Assembly: GCA_031769625.1 (NCBI GenBank) | Contig: JAUIMM010000171.1 | Coordinates: 434,001-498,000 of the forward strand | Direction of reading: 5' to 3' | From: Taudactylus pleione | Taxonomy: Eukaryota; Chordata; Amphibia; Anura; Myobatrachidae | DNA length: 64,000 bases | Part shown: in pieces, positions 35,064 to 45,228 of the stretch | Position numbering within the stretch: the stretch's first letter is position 1 | How the letters are laid out: every line of letters starts with the position of its first letter | Notes under the pieces: model-generated | The model's database searches: none | What the model saw: only the letters and a program-made list of their open reading frames with translations | What the model was told of the DNA's origin: nothing | Program-made: the position numbers and the translations under genes

Positions 35064-35375
35064 TAGAGATGTGTGCCGACCCCCGTGTTTTGGTTATGGA
35101 TCCAGATTGATTTTGGTTTTAGATCTGTGTTTTTTAAAATATAAATAAAATAAAACAGCTAAATTGATGTCATTTTGACCTGCTAGCATGCAATCCAAAA
35201 CCTGGGGTCGTTTTTTAAATCTGAGTTCCGAACCATAGAAAAATCAGAACTGGGATTCTGTTCACCTTTGTACCCAAAGTAATTCCGAACTTTGACCCGC
35301 TTTGACATGGAACCCCTAAATTTGATTTTTGTCGATTCTCTGAGAACCAGTCCCACTTTCTAGTAATAGCTTGCT
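35064..35375. repeat. hAT-type MITE with TAGAGATGTG end
   Basis: Left end TAGAGATGTGTGCCGACCCC, interior GTGTTTTGGTTATGGATCCA and TGCAATCCAAAACCTGGG, right end CTGAGAACCAGTCCCACTTT, now degenerate. Same family as 17765, 27075 and 29030. Confidence 0.7.
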
Positions 35376-36140
35376 AAGAAAAACATAGACAGTGCAAGCA
35401 GCCAATTAATACTCTGCAAGTTGGCAGTGCATCTATTTTTTTTTTCAGTTTTTGTTAATATACTGAGTTGATTTCTAATAAACTTAGTAAAATTGTTTTA
35501 TTGAAAAAGTTTAAGTGGTTACAGATGGGTGTTGAGTGAGTGTTAGTATCACATCTGTGTAAGCAAAGTGCACAAATGCAGGGTGCTCTTTCTCTGCATG
35601 AAATAATAAAACAAAGACTTAAGAGAAATTATTTCTGAAGCACAAAATAATTTGTTTAATCATACTATTATTGGTCAGGTTATTGTTGTGTGAGTGCCAG
35701 TATCATCTTGTTGTTAGTAAGCAATATAATTCAGGGTAGTGTGGCTGGTTGATGACTGTGGCTCTTTGACTTTGTGCAGGAACACCCCAAAAAAATATTC
35801 TAAAGAGTAAATTACTTTGTCTTAAACCTCCCTGTATAGCTGAGGAATTGCTGTTCAAGAGAAAGAAATAATAATGGTATTTGTTAGTATGGACACATGA
35901 CTTAAACTAATCTGCCTAACCTGAATAATTGATGGCAGAAATGGGTCACAGACCAAAATCTAAAATAGCTGTTTAGTGATCCACAGTGCAACAGGATACT
36001 GGTTGTCATATCTGTTATGTGGAAGTTGATGAAGGTGTTGTCACTAAAGATTGCAGGTTAATGCTGAAATGGTTATTACTTTACTTGACTTTCCTTCTTT
36101 TGATGAAATTTGAATGAACATGGTGCTTAGTATGTGCCTT
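35376..36140. other. Non-coding AT-rich stretch
   Basis: No coding motif or repeat boundary was identified. Confidence 0.35.
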
Positions 36141-36492
36141 AGGCTGGTATCCAATTAGTACCAAAAGATTTAAAACGCAAAAAAATGTTTTTTTTTAGCT
36201 GATTTTCCTGTCTGTCTCACAATTTTTTTGTGGTATCCAACTAAATACAGTTTTTACATCCAAAACTGTTCTGTATTTCTCACATAAACACATAAGAGCC
36301 GCAAAAATTTGTGGACCTATGTATTTTCACTGCCGCAATCGGGAGAAAAATGGCTTCTTATAACGGATTTGGTTTCACTTTCCTGAGGCAGGTGAAACAC
36401 AATCCCCGATAAGTGCCGGCATCAGGGCTAACTGGATAGCTCCGGGCAAGGTAATTAGCCACAGCAATTTACCGCTAATTGGATACTGGCCC
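36141..36492. repeat. MITE, GTATCCAATTAG ends
   Basis: Left AGGCTGGTATCCAATTAGTA, right inverse GCTAATTGGATACTGGCCC. About 352 bp. It abuts a BED-finger remnant at 36493. Confidence 0.75.
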
Positions 36493-36650
36493 AAATGTTT
36501 AACATTGTTACCTCTACATATTTTGGTGCGACCAAACCTGTAGATCTCATGATAAATGCTGTCTTGTTTGGAGTCAAAATCTTTCCACAAACTAGACGTC
36601 GATTTTGTTTTTTGTCTTTTGCCCAGGCTTGACAATGTGCTTTCATGAGT
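36493..36650 (-). pseudogene. BED-finger remnant of a hAT transposase
   Basis: The minus-strand frame LGKRQKTKSTSSLWKDFDSK resembles the BED start at 21880-21920 (STSYVWNNFDPN), and the surrounding DNA (CCCAGGCTTGACAATG against CCCAGGCATGACAATG) matches too. The Cys pair is not preserved (TGLVAP/FGRTKICRG). About 150 bp only, bounded by MITEs on both sides. Confidence 0.6.
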
Positions 36651-36679
36651 CCAACACTTTCATCATTGTATCTTTATTG

Positions 36680-36912
36680 TCACATACAGATGTGTCCTCT
36701 TGCATTTTTGCTGCATTCACAGCAAATCGCACCACACATGATACGAGTCATGTTCCACGAGCGGATTAGTGCACTGCATTCGCACCCACAGATTGCATGG
36801 TGCAAACGCAGTGTGTGCCATGGTGTAGTGTAGTGCAATTGGCCACGGCTAATCGCATGGCGCAATGCGTGCAGATGTTTGTAGCAAAGATGCAAGAGGA
36901 CACATATGTATA
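36680..36912. repeat. Imperfect palindromic MITE, CATATGTGTCCTCTTGCA ends
   Basis: Left ACAGATGTGTCCTCTTGCAT and right inverse GCAAGAGGACACATATGT enclose a body of GCACC/GGTGC-type inverted segments, like 15010-15222. The opposite-strand frames at 36645-36943 mirror this palindrome. Confidence 0.75.
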
Positions 36913-37439
36913 ACACTATCCCCCACACATTACATACTTTCAAAGTAACATCCTCAATTTCTGTCTAAATCATAATTTCTACTCATCCTAACATTTTCCA
37001 ATAGTTGAAAAATTATGAAAGGAGGCTGCTTCATAATTAGAGTTTTAGATTCTGATAAGTACTCATGAATACCCTTAGGCTCTACTTTAGGGTTTTGAGA
37101 ATGCCCAGATTTTGGAGAATGAGAAGGTGGTGCATGGTATTTTACAGAAGATGTACTATATGTCCATATTAGCCACCCAATTTTACTCTAGGCATCCTAG
37201 TACATGTTAGAGTAGTTACAGGGACCACTATATTGTTCATGGTCTGAGCATTTAATTTCCACTGTTGATAGTGTATGGGATGATAGCTATTTTATTGTAA
37301 CAAATCACCACATTCATTAGTAACTTTTCCTTTTCTACTTATATCAAGAGTTTGCTTTGACATTGTCAAACAGTGTCTGGTTTGGGAGCACTGTTTCTCA
37401 TAACTTGATATTTTTAGTCATAGTGGTTGAAAAAGTACT
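36913..37439. other. Non-coding stretch
   Basis: Nothing recognised. Confidence 0.35.
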
Positions 37440-37672
37440 ATTCTAGTGAAATATTGACATTTGTGAGGTGGTTATTACAGAATTGTAATTAACTGTAAAT
37501 AAATGACAATGCTAAAATTACTGAGGTAGTAACAAAAGCAGACCAACATTACATGATTTTACTGTTTATTAAAAAAAAATTATGAAAATAAAACCAAAAC
37601 ACATCAACATGGTTTTTATCAAAACCAATACCAAAACATTATAGAACCAAAATTTGCTCATTTCTAATATAC
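37440..37672. repeat. hAT-type 3' end, second copy
   Basis: TTGTGAGGTGGTTATTACAG.. through ATTACTGAGGTAGTAACAA and AAAACCAAAACACATCAAC to TTTGCTCATTTCTAAT parallels window positions 190-445. The terminal inverted repeat is eroded. Confidence 0.6.
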
Positions 37673-37859
37673 AATAAAGATCCTTCACTTACCTTTTTCC
37701 CTATTTACTATGCAGATAACAGAAATAGAAAAATAGATTGTAGTGAGGACTTTTCTCAAATTCTTAGGGGTAAATTTACAAAGAAAATGTTTGATATCTA
37801 AAACAAAATGCTTAACATCGCTGGTGCCGCATATTCGGCCTGGTGATAAACATGTCAAA

Positions 37860-38245
37860 AACCCAAAAGGTACACCTGTAAATGACACTGCTGTCAACCT
37901 GGGTGGCAAACAGCTGGAAGAAGTACGATCATTTTGGTACCTAGGAAGCACAGTATGTGACCAACTGCCTTGAGTCTTAAATTGCTACACATATTGCAAA
38001 ACTGCCGCTGTTTTCGTCAAACTCAATCAGAGAGTATGTAAGTCTCATGATCTCCAGCTGCAGACTAAACTCACTGTATATAAAGCAATTGTGCTACCCT
38101 TATTGCTGTACACCTCTGAGACCTGGTGCCTCTATAGGGAAGACATTAGAACACTGGACAGCCTCCACCTGAAATGCCTCCTGCTGCGTGTGAATTGGCA
38201 GGATCATGTCCCAAATAAAAAGAGTTCTAAACAGGCACTGTTGGT
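37860..38245 (+). pseudogene. LINE reverse transcriptase C-terminal fragment
   Basis: Reads GGKQLEEVRSFWYLGSTVCD at about 37902-37965. In another frame it continues as VYKAIVLPLLLYTSETWCLY, and then RTLDSLHLKCLLLRVNWQDH, up to about 38210. The YLGS, LLY-sETW and H-xx-CLR-WqD patterns are those of the region downstream of the RT palm in non-LTR retrotransposons annotated as endonuclease-reverse transcriptase. At least one frameshift and a stop separate the pieces. The clade is not certain, and it is distinct in sequence from the L2 copy at 30371. Confidence 0.7.
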
Positions 38246-38931
38246 ATTCAAAAAGAGATGGGGAAAGAGACAGCCTCTTTCTTTTCCAAAAATTATTTCT
38301 TTCAGAATCAATTGGTTACAATTTTCTTTCTCCCCTTTGCCCTTCTGAAATCGTGACCTTTCTTTCCTCAAAGGTAACAAGAAAGGAACATATAGTGTAA
38401 CTCTGTTTGATATATAAGATAAAATCAAGCTTTTATTATAATCACATGGTCACACATAAATAAGCATGTAGCATCGCCAAGTTGACACAATATGGGGATT
38501 CACATGGATACTGGTACCAGAAGTTTGAAGTGTAGTACAGCAACACAAAGATGGGGGTCCCGGAACACCAACCCACTCCTCAAACTGTCCTTCAATCTAA
38601 TGGTCCACAGATCCACGTCCCTCCACTCTCTCACCAGCTTAACGCGTTGCAGACTAAATTGTCCTTCCTCAGAAGCATGGTGAGAGAAACAACCTTCCTA
38701 GAAAAACTGCGAACTTTCTGCAGTTTCTATAGGTTTTAGTAACAGAATGCTTAGTAATTCAGGGATTTGTTTTGCTGCCTATGGAAAGTATTCAATATTT
38801 GGTTCGATGGTCTAAAGTAGTTTTTATTTATGAGTTTTTCGATCAAATTTGCCTTTGGTAAATCTTTGATTTGGAAATTCAATATAAAATCGCAGAAAAA
38901 TACAAAATTGATGCTTAATTTACTACAAAGG
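38246..38931. other. Non-coding stretch
   Basis: Short frames on both strands have no recognisable motif. Confidence 0.35.
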
Positions 38932-39730
38932 GCCATATTCAATTAGAGGCGAAAAGTCCTTCCGATGATGTCATTTTCACCTACTTCAATTATACCCATA
39001 TTTAATTTCAATGACTTATTGCCGATGCGAAAAGTCTTTGTAAAAAAATGGGGATAACTTTTCTCCATGTAATACATGGTGAAAAATAGTGCAGAATTGG
39101 GGTTTAGGGGTGCAGGCTTAAAAAAATAGCCTGCAGCCCTGGGAGGGTCCCCTAAAAGTAATGTGTCAAAAAAAATGTAAGAAATCCTCAGGACACCCCA
39201 AAAAATGTACTTTAAGTATGGGGGTTTAAAAAAGTATTGGGGAACAAAGTTTTAAGCTAGCAAAATTGATACACGGGGGGTCCCAAAGTATGTGGCAGGT
39301 TTTTTCGAGAATTCGGCTGGTAGTGGCAGGTGCATTTTTGAAGAATTTAAAAGAATAACTTTAGGGACTTAAATATATGCTTTCACTGATTTTCATGTAC
39401 CCTGATTTTGATGGGCAAGTGCTATTCTTCACCACTTTAGCAAAGCTGCATTTATGCACCTGCCATGGCTATTAAAATCCCCGACTACCTTCAGCAGGCA
39501 CAACCAAGGGTACACATGGTGATCCCCCATCTTTAGGGGGTGGCAGGATGAATTCCCAAAAATTTCCAGCAATTTGCGTTACTTACCTTTCCGCCGGGTC
39601 CCGTTTAAGCCGGAATCGAATTGAATGCTGGGATAAGCGGGCACACGCCCAATACTTTATCCTAGTAAAAAATGTCGATGAGGGCAAAAAGTCCTACCTC
39701 AGACTTTTCACCCCATATTGAATATGGCCT
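38932..39730. repeat. ATTCAATT TIR element, complete copy
   Basis: Left GGGCCATATTCAATTAGAGG with GCGAAAAGTC just inside. Right GACTTTTCACCCCATATTG followed by AATATGGCC. About 800 bp with no coding frame. The interior GGTTTAGGGGTGCAGGCTTA is shared with 31981 and 40075. Confidence 0.8.
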
Positions 39731-40074
39731 TAGTATCTGTCTTTGTGTCAGCTTGATTATATGTTATTTACTGTCATTGTTAGTTTGTGTGTCAATGTAA
39801 ATCTACAGTATTTGTCAGTCATAATCATTTACTCAATACCACATAGTATAGTGTGCCAGGTTGCTAGCAACTATTAGTAGCCAATAAATACTAAAATTAG
39901 GAATATTATATGATATAGCATACTGTTTTTGCCTGCTACATAGTACTGGTAAATTGTATTTCACTGGTGATGGCTGTAGCTTCTGCTTGTAACTTGCAGT
40001 GGTAATTATTGCAGATCAACATCAACAATCAATGACAAATCTAGCTAGAAATAAAGAATCTAACCCATACTGAG
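39731..40074. other. Non-coding stretch
   Basis: AT-rich spacer between two copies of the ATTCAATT element. No gene was seen. Confidence 0.35.
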
Positions 40075-40920
40075 GGGGGTATTCAATTTGGATGCGAAAA
40101 GTCGGAATTGGTGATAAATTGTCACCGATGACGTCGTTTTTGCATGTTTCAATTATCCCAGTATACAATTTCAAAGACTTTTTACAGGTTCGAAAGCCTT
40201 TGAAAAAAAAATGTGGGTAACTTTTCAGAATGTTTTACATGGCGAAAAAAGTGCAGAATTGGGGTTTAGGGGTGCAGGCTTAAAAAAAATAGCCTGCACA
40301 CGTGGGAATGTAATTTAAACATAAACTGTGTCAAAAAAAGTTTTAAAAAATAGGGACACCCCAAAAAAATTAATTAGAATTTTGGGGTTAGAAAATAAAG
40401 GAAACAATGTTTAAAAATAGGGAAATAGGATCAGGGGTGTTCTGCAAATATGCTGCAGGTGTTTTCTAGAATAGGCTATTAGCGGCAGGTGCATATTTGC
40501 AGAAGTTTTAAAAAATGACTTTAGGGACTTAAAAATATGCTAGTACCCATTTTCATGTACCCCAAATTTGATGGGACCACTTAAAAAAAAAAACCTAAGG
40601 GTTCTTCTGCATCACTTATTCAATGTCGGGAAAAAATACCTGCCACGGCTATTTAAAAACCTGACTTTTTTTTTTGCAGGCAAAACGGGGGTACCCATAG
40701 TTATCCCCCATGTCTGGACATCTTTAGGGGGTCCTATGAATATTTCCCGAAAACTCCCATTTTCTTCCGTAGATCTCAATTCGCCAGGTCCCGTTTTCGC
40801 AGTTTTTAAATTGAATACAGGGATAAAGTGGGCATATGCCCGATACTTTATCCCAGGAAAAGCTCCAATGTGAAGCGAAAAGTCCAGCATGGACTTTTCG
40901 CTCCCAAATTGAATACGGGC
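40075..40920. repeat. ATTCAATT TIR element cut by a retrotransposon at its tip
   Basis: Left GGGGGTATTCAATTTGGATG, right CTCCCAAATTGAATACGGGC, with GCGAAAAGTC and GACTTTTCGC as inner inverted boxes. The final GGGC (40917-40920) is the target duplication of the LTR element that follows; the other copy is at 46534-46537. Frames inside (about 40568-40890) are not genes. Confidence 0.8.
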
Positions 40921-41526
40921 TGTGACACAGTTAGGTTAGGGGGTCCCTCTCCTGGGTAGAGGACTCCTTTCTTACACACACACACAGCAGCAGGGAAGCA
41001 GCACACCAGTCTGGATGCAAGTACAAGCTGGTTGGCGCCAGTCTTTATTGTACAATGACAGAAAATATAAAGAAAACATAAATATAAATCCTAGCCCTGT
41101 CGGGGCACTAACTTCACAGGTAGTTCCCTCACTACCAGAACCTGGCAGGGCCTAATGCCCTCACCAGCAACAAAGCATATCACAGTACTCACAAATAGGT
41201 TTTTCAAGTGTCTCTGAGCAAACTCCCTGCCTGCTCTCCCAGGTGAGACAATCAGCCCAAAACAAACTAGGCTTATATTGGCCACTCTCAGGTGGAAAAC
41301 TAACAATCCTGTTACCAGGCTGCGAGAACCAAAACCTGGAGTGGCCGTGGGTGGAGCCCTCCCTCTCCTCTCACCCACAACCCCCAGGTCCCAAACTGGC
41401 TTTTCAAAAAGCCGAAACTCAAGCCTGCTACACTGCAGACTTTCTCCTGGGGGTTTAAAACACAAAAGACAGGAATCTGGGACAAATGTACCTGCCACAG
41501 ACCACTTTACCAGTGATCCTATCACA
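40921..41526 (-). repeat. 3' LTR of the Gmr1-like element
   Basis: On the plus strand it starts TGTGACACAG and ends ATCCTATCACA. It pairs base for base with 45928-46533. The polypurine tract adjoins at 41530-41541. Open frames crossing both LTRs are identical in the two copies and are not genes. Confidence 0.95.
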
Positions 41527-42043
41527 TATCCCCCCCCCTTTGTTTCAACCTGTGGGGCGGAACAACTGAAGCCCCCAAACAATGAACGCGTGACAATGTG
41601 TCAGCATTGGCCAGCTGGCTTCCTTGCCTGTGTTCCACTGAAAATTTAAAAGTTTGTAACGCCAAGAACCATCTTGTAATTCTCGCATTACTGTCCTTAT
41701 TTTCAGACATCCACTTCAGAGGGGCATGATCAGTGATCAATTTGAACTTTCTTCCGACCAAGTAGTACCTGAGAGCCTCTAATGCCCACTTTATGGCCAA
41801 TGCCTCCTTCTCCACTGTGGCATAGTTTCTCTCATGTACATTCAACTTTCTGCTAAGATAGAAAATAGGGTGTTCCTCACCCTCCTTGTTCTGGGACAGG
41901 ACCGCTCCTATACCTACTTCTGATGCATCGGTTTGTACTATGAATTCCCTTTCAAAATTAGGAGTCATCAGGACTGGTTGGGAACACAACGCTACTTTCA
42001 ACTCCTGAAAAGCTTTCTCTGCCTCAGGACTCCATTCTACCAT
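41522..42043 (-). CDS. RNase H domain of Gmr1-like pol
   Basis: An uninterrupted 173-residue frame starting WSPEAEKAFQELK. Recognisable RNase H segments of the Ty3/gypsy type are FIVQTDASEVGIGAVLSQ (first Asp), FYLSRKLNVHERNYATVEKE (Glu) and KLITDHAPLKWM (Asp). NADTLSRV closes the domain. It cleaves the RNA strand of the RNA-DNA hybrid during reverse transcription. The N-terminal connection to RT is missing: the frame joins directly after IKYLGYT of the RT, losing the usual tether of roughly 70 residues. It is open but would not be translated as part of pol without a shift. Confidence 0.88.
   Translation of the reverse strand: MVEWSPEAEKAFQELKVALCSQPVLMTPNFEREFIVQTDASEVGIGAVLSQNKEGEEHPIFYLSRKLNVHERNYATVEKEALAIKWALEALRYYLVGRKFKLITDHAPLKWMSENKDSNARITRWFLALQTFKFSVEHRQGSQLANADTLSRVHCLGASVVPPHRLKQRGGDM
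41530..41541 (-). promoter_or_regulatory. Polypurine tract (plus-strand primer)
   Basis: Minus strand reads AAAGGGGGGGGG three bases before the 3' LTR. This is the expected position and composition for the primer of second-strand DNA synthesis. Confidence 0.85.
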
Positions 42044-43709
42044 GACTTTTGGTGTATCCCAGATATTTTATTTCCTCCATGCCTAGACAACACTTTTTTA
42101 GGTTGGCTGTCAAACCTGCCTTATAGATGGAGTCCAACACTGCTTGTACCCTGGGTAAGTGAGACTGCCAATCAGGACTATGAACGACAACGTCATCCAG
42201 ATAAGCAGCTGCATACCGTCTATGGGGCCTTAGAATCCTGTCCATCATTCTTTGGAAGGTAGCCGGTGCCCCATGTAGCCCGAAGGGCAACATCTTGTAC
42301 TGAAACAAGCCCTCTGGCGCTGAAAAAGCGGTCTTTTGTTTGGCGCTCTCAGTTAATGGTACTTGCCAATACCCTTTGGTTAGGTCAAGAGTGGTTAAAT
42401 ACCTTGCCGTCCCTAGTCTCTCAATCAGTTCATCCACTCTTGGCATCGGGTAGGCATCGAATTTTGAAACGCTGTTCAACTTTAGGAAGTCATTGCAGAA
42501 ACGCACACTCCCGTCGGGCTTTGGAATCAACACAATGGGACTTGACCATTCACTGTGTGATTCTTCAATAACCCCTAACTCTAGCATATTTTTAATTTCT
42601 TTTGACACCGATTCTCTTTGTGCTTCTGGTAACCTATAGGGCTTTAGATTAACTTTAACCCCTGGGTCCGTGATGATGTCATGTTTAATGACCGAGGTTT
42701 TCCCAGGTACGTCAGAGAACAGCACCCTATTTCTAATCAGAAACTCCTTGACCTCTTGTTGCTGAATTGCCGACAGGGTTTTTGCCACTGTCACTTCGGG
42801 AACTAAGGGCCCTGGACTTACTGCAGGGTCTCGGATGGCCGACAGTACCGTTCTATCTTTCCAGGGCTTTAACAGATTCATATGGTATATCTGTTCCTGC
42901 TTTCTTTTCCCCGGCTGGTAAACTTTGTAATTGACCTGCCCCACTCTTTCTAAGATTTCAAAGGGCCCTTGCCATTTAGCCAAAAGTTTATTTTCCACAG
43001 TGGGAACCAATACTAACACTCTGTCCCAAGGAGCAAAGCTGCGTAACCGAGCATTGCGGTTGTATACCCTCTGCTGTGCCTGTTGAGCCTGTTCAAGGTG
43101 CTCTCTCACTATCGGCACTACCGCAGCAATTCTCTCCTGCATTTGAGAAACATACTCAATCACCGTGTTATAAGGACTAGACTGCCCCTCCCATGTCTCT
43201 TTGGCAATGTCTAGTAACCCCCTTGGGTGTCTCCCATACAACAGGTCAAAGGGTGAAAACCCAGTGGAGGACTGGGGAACTTCTCTTACGGCCAACAATA
43301 AATACGGCAATAAGTAGTCCCAATCCCTACCATCCTTGTCGACCACTTTCCTAAGCATGTGTTTTAACGTCTTGTTAAACCTCTCGACCAGCCCATCGGT
43401 TTGGGGGTGATAAACCGAAGTTCTTAACTGTTCGATTTTGAACAGGCGGCATAAATCTTTCTTGACTTTGGACATAAACGGTGTACCCTGGTCAGTTAGT
43501 ATCTCCTTAGGTATACCCAGCCTGCTAAAGACATGAACTAGCTCTCTGGCAATGGTCTTGGTTGACATATTGCGCAACGGGATCGCTTCCGGGTACCTGG
43601 TAGCGTAATCCATTATGACCAGAATATACTGGTGTCCCCTGGCAGACTTCATTAAGGGTCCAACCAAATCCATCGCTATTCTTTCAAACGGCACCTCTAT
43701 GATAGGCAA
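42024..43709 (-). CDS. Gmr1-like integrase core plus reverse transcriptase
   Basis: An uninterrupted 561-residue frame. Integrase catalytic residues are Asp14 (IAMDLVGPL), Asp73 (LTDQGTPF) and Glu109 (VERFNKTLK), with the standard 35-residue spacing between the last two. A GPF-type module follows (KWQGPFEILERVGQVNYKVY, about residues 245-265). The RT begins after a linker with VIEESHSEWSSPIVLIPKPDG, has motif A LTTLDLTKGYWQVPL, motif B-type LPFGLHGAPATFQRMMD and motif C AAYLDDVVVHS. It ends abruptly at IKYLGYT plus about eight unrelated residues. The integrase-then-RT order in one frame shows the arrangement is genuine and not a rearrangement between copies. The zinc-binding N-terminus lies in another frame upstream. 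Confidence 0.93.
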   Translation of the reverse strand: MPIIEVPFERIAMDLVGPLMKSARGHQYILVIMDYATRYPEAIPLRNMSTKTIARELVHVFSRLGIPKEILTDQGTPFMSKVKKDLCRLFKIEQLRTSVYHPQTDGLVERFNKTLKHMLRKVVDKDGRDWDYLLPYLLLAVREVPQSSTGFSPFDLLYGRHPRGLLDIAKETWEGQSSPYNTVIEYVSQMQERIAAVVPIVREHLEQAQQAQQRVYNRNARLRSFAPWDRVLVLVPTVENKLLAKWQGPFEILERVGQVNYKVYQPGKRKQEQIYHMNLLKPWKDRTVLSAIRDPAVSPGPLVPEVTVAKTLSAIQQQEVKEFLIRNRVLFSDVPGKTSVIKHDIITDPGVKVNLKPYRLPEAQRESVSKEIKNMLELGVIEESHSEWSSPIVLIPKPDGSVRFCNDFLKLNSVSKFDAYPMPRVDELIERLGTARYLTTLDLTKGYWQVPLTESAKQKTAFSAPEGLFQYKMLPFGLHGAPATFQRMMDRILRPHRRYAAAYLDDVVVHSPDWQSHLPRVQAVLDSIYKAGLTANLKKCCLGMEEIKYLGYTKSHGRMES

Positions 43710-44086
43710 TGGAACTAGTGGACCCTTAAAATGTGGCCTGGGAGCATGATACTGACACTCAGGGCAGGATGCGCAAAAGTCAGATACCTCTTTATGAAGC
43801 CCGGGCCAGAAATCCTCTGCATTATTTGCTCAGTGGTTTTCTCTACCCCTAGATGGCCTGCCGTTATATGACCATGGGCCAGATCCAACACTGTTCTTCT
43901 GTAGGCTTTGGGAACTATTAGTTGTTCCACAACATCTTCCCCCTTCTTAGTCACCTGATATAACAAATCCTGACACATTGCCATGTGGGGATAGGACAAA
44001 GGACTATCAGGATCTACGGGTTTACCATCAACTACTTTTACATTCTCCCTGGCTTTTACCAAAGTAGGGTCATTCAACTGCTCCAT
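43710..44086 (-). pseudogene. Integrase N-terminal zinc-binding region, frameshifted
   Basis: The 43715-44086 frame holds the start of the integrase HHCC domain, with AHGHITAGHLGVEKTTEQI supplying the His pair. The Cys pair (CASCPECQYHAPRPHFKG) is readable only in the frame of the downstream integrase, so a single-base shift lies near 43755-43790. The shift separates the zinc domain from the catalytic core. Confidence 0.8.
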
Positions 44087-44110
44087 GGCAAAGACCTCTC
44101 TTCTGACCTC

Positions 44111-44572
44111 TTAATCAGGCAGATGATCACCTGGCCCAACAACACTTTCCACCTCAATGGGATTCACATCAGTTGGCGGGCCACCGTCAAGTTCCGCATT
44201 CTCTAGTTCGCCAACCATAGTAGAAAAAGGGAATAACTCTGACTCAGAAGAAACTCCCTCCTCCACTACATTGACAACCTTCTCAAATGGATCGGGGTTG
44301 TTCACCTCTGGAACAAAATGGCTTTCCCACAACTTCCAGAAGTGAGCAAAGTCTCTCCCCAATATTGCATCGTACACCAGACCATGCACCAAACCCACAG
44401 AAACTATAGCAGAGCCACATCGTGTCTCGATGTTCACCTCGGCCGTAACATAATATCGAGTATCCCCATGTATGCAGGTCACACCAACAGTTTTCCCTGT
44501 ATGCCTCAAGGGGTTCACCAGCTCAGCTTTTATAAGTGTCACCAAGCTACCCGAGTCTAACAGTGCCTCTAC
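44111..44572 (-). pseudogene. Retroviral-type aspartic protease region
   Basis: The active-site triad Asp-Ser-Gly is in VEALLDSGSLVTLIKAEL (about 44535-44572), followed by YDAILGRDFAHFWKL, the Ile-Leu-Gly-Arg-Asp motif of the protease C-terminal part. A stop codon sits two codons before the start of this stretch, and the frame ends at 44111 in an acidic tail. It would process gag and pol. It is separated from gag by the stop and from integrase by another. Confidence 0.82.
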
Positions 44573-44713
44573 TCAGTTGCCATCTACAGTGAGTACACAC
44601 ATGTGCTTATCAGTCTCAGCCTGCCGGTCAGCCGTACAGGCTATCAGTGCAAAGAAAGACCCCCTGCGGTAGACATGAGCAGTATCACATTGCATAGGTT
44701 CAGTTGTAAGTGC

Positions 44714-44758
44714 ACAATTAGCGGCAATGTGGCCGAAGCAACCACATCAGAAACACTG
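44714..44758 (-). pseudogene. gag CCHC zinc knuckle with in-frame TGA
   Basis: The minus strand reads Cys-Phe-stop-Cys-Gly-Cys-Phe-Gly-His-Ile-Ala-Ala-Asn-Cys: a CX2CX4HX4C nucleocapsid knuckle in which the third position is TGA. The spacing is otherwise perfect. The knuckle packages RNA in related elements. Confidence 0.75.
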
Positions 44759-44776
44759 AGTTATATTAATGTCTAG

Positions 44777-45223
44777 TCATTTACGGGGCAAGAACCTTCC
44801 CGGCCAGGCAGGCCTGTCTCCAGGTTCTACACCCTCAGTCTTAGGTACATTCCACCGCCCAGCATCCTTCTCCCCTGGAACAGTCTTACCAGTGTCTCTG
44901 GGAGTTCGCCGGTGCACTATCGGGGCTCGGTGGGGCATACTCATCAGCTCCTCAGCTGCCACGTACCTCTCCACCAGCTCAACCAACTGGTCCGCGGACT
45001 TAGGGTCTGCATGGCTCACCCACTTGCGCAGAGTCACAGGTAATGATCGCAGATACCGGTCCATCACGACCCTTTCCACGATCTGTGGTCCCGTCAGCGT
45101 CTCGTGCTGTAGCCATTTTGAGGACAGATGGACAAGGTCATGCATCTGTGAACGTGGAGGCTTGTCCTTATGGAACTCCCAGCGGTGGACCCAATGGGCA
45201 TGAACAAAGGTGGTGACTCCCAA
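44777..45223 (-). pseudogene. Gmr1-like gag, SCAN-like C-terminal half
   Basis: 148 residues opening with GVTTFVHAHWVHRWEFHKDK, then PPRSQMHDLVHLSSKWLQHE, IVERVVMDRYLRSLPVTLRK, WVSHADPKSADQLVELVERY. The WLxPE-xx-T-xx-QIVE-xVV-xxxFLxxLP-xxL-xxWV pattern is that of the SCAN domain, which is known to descend from the gag of Gmr1-like elements. It is joined to the upstream half (45229-45780) by a one-base shift. Confidence 0.83.
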
Positions 45224-45228
45224 GCGAG

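Noticed and set aside
42024..43709. Two adjacent elements giving a false integrase-RT order
   Set aside because: Integrase, linker and RT are in one uninterrupted 561-residue frame between a matching LTR pair.
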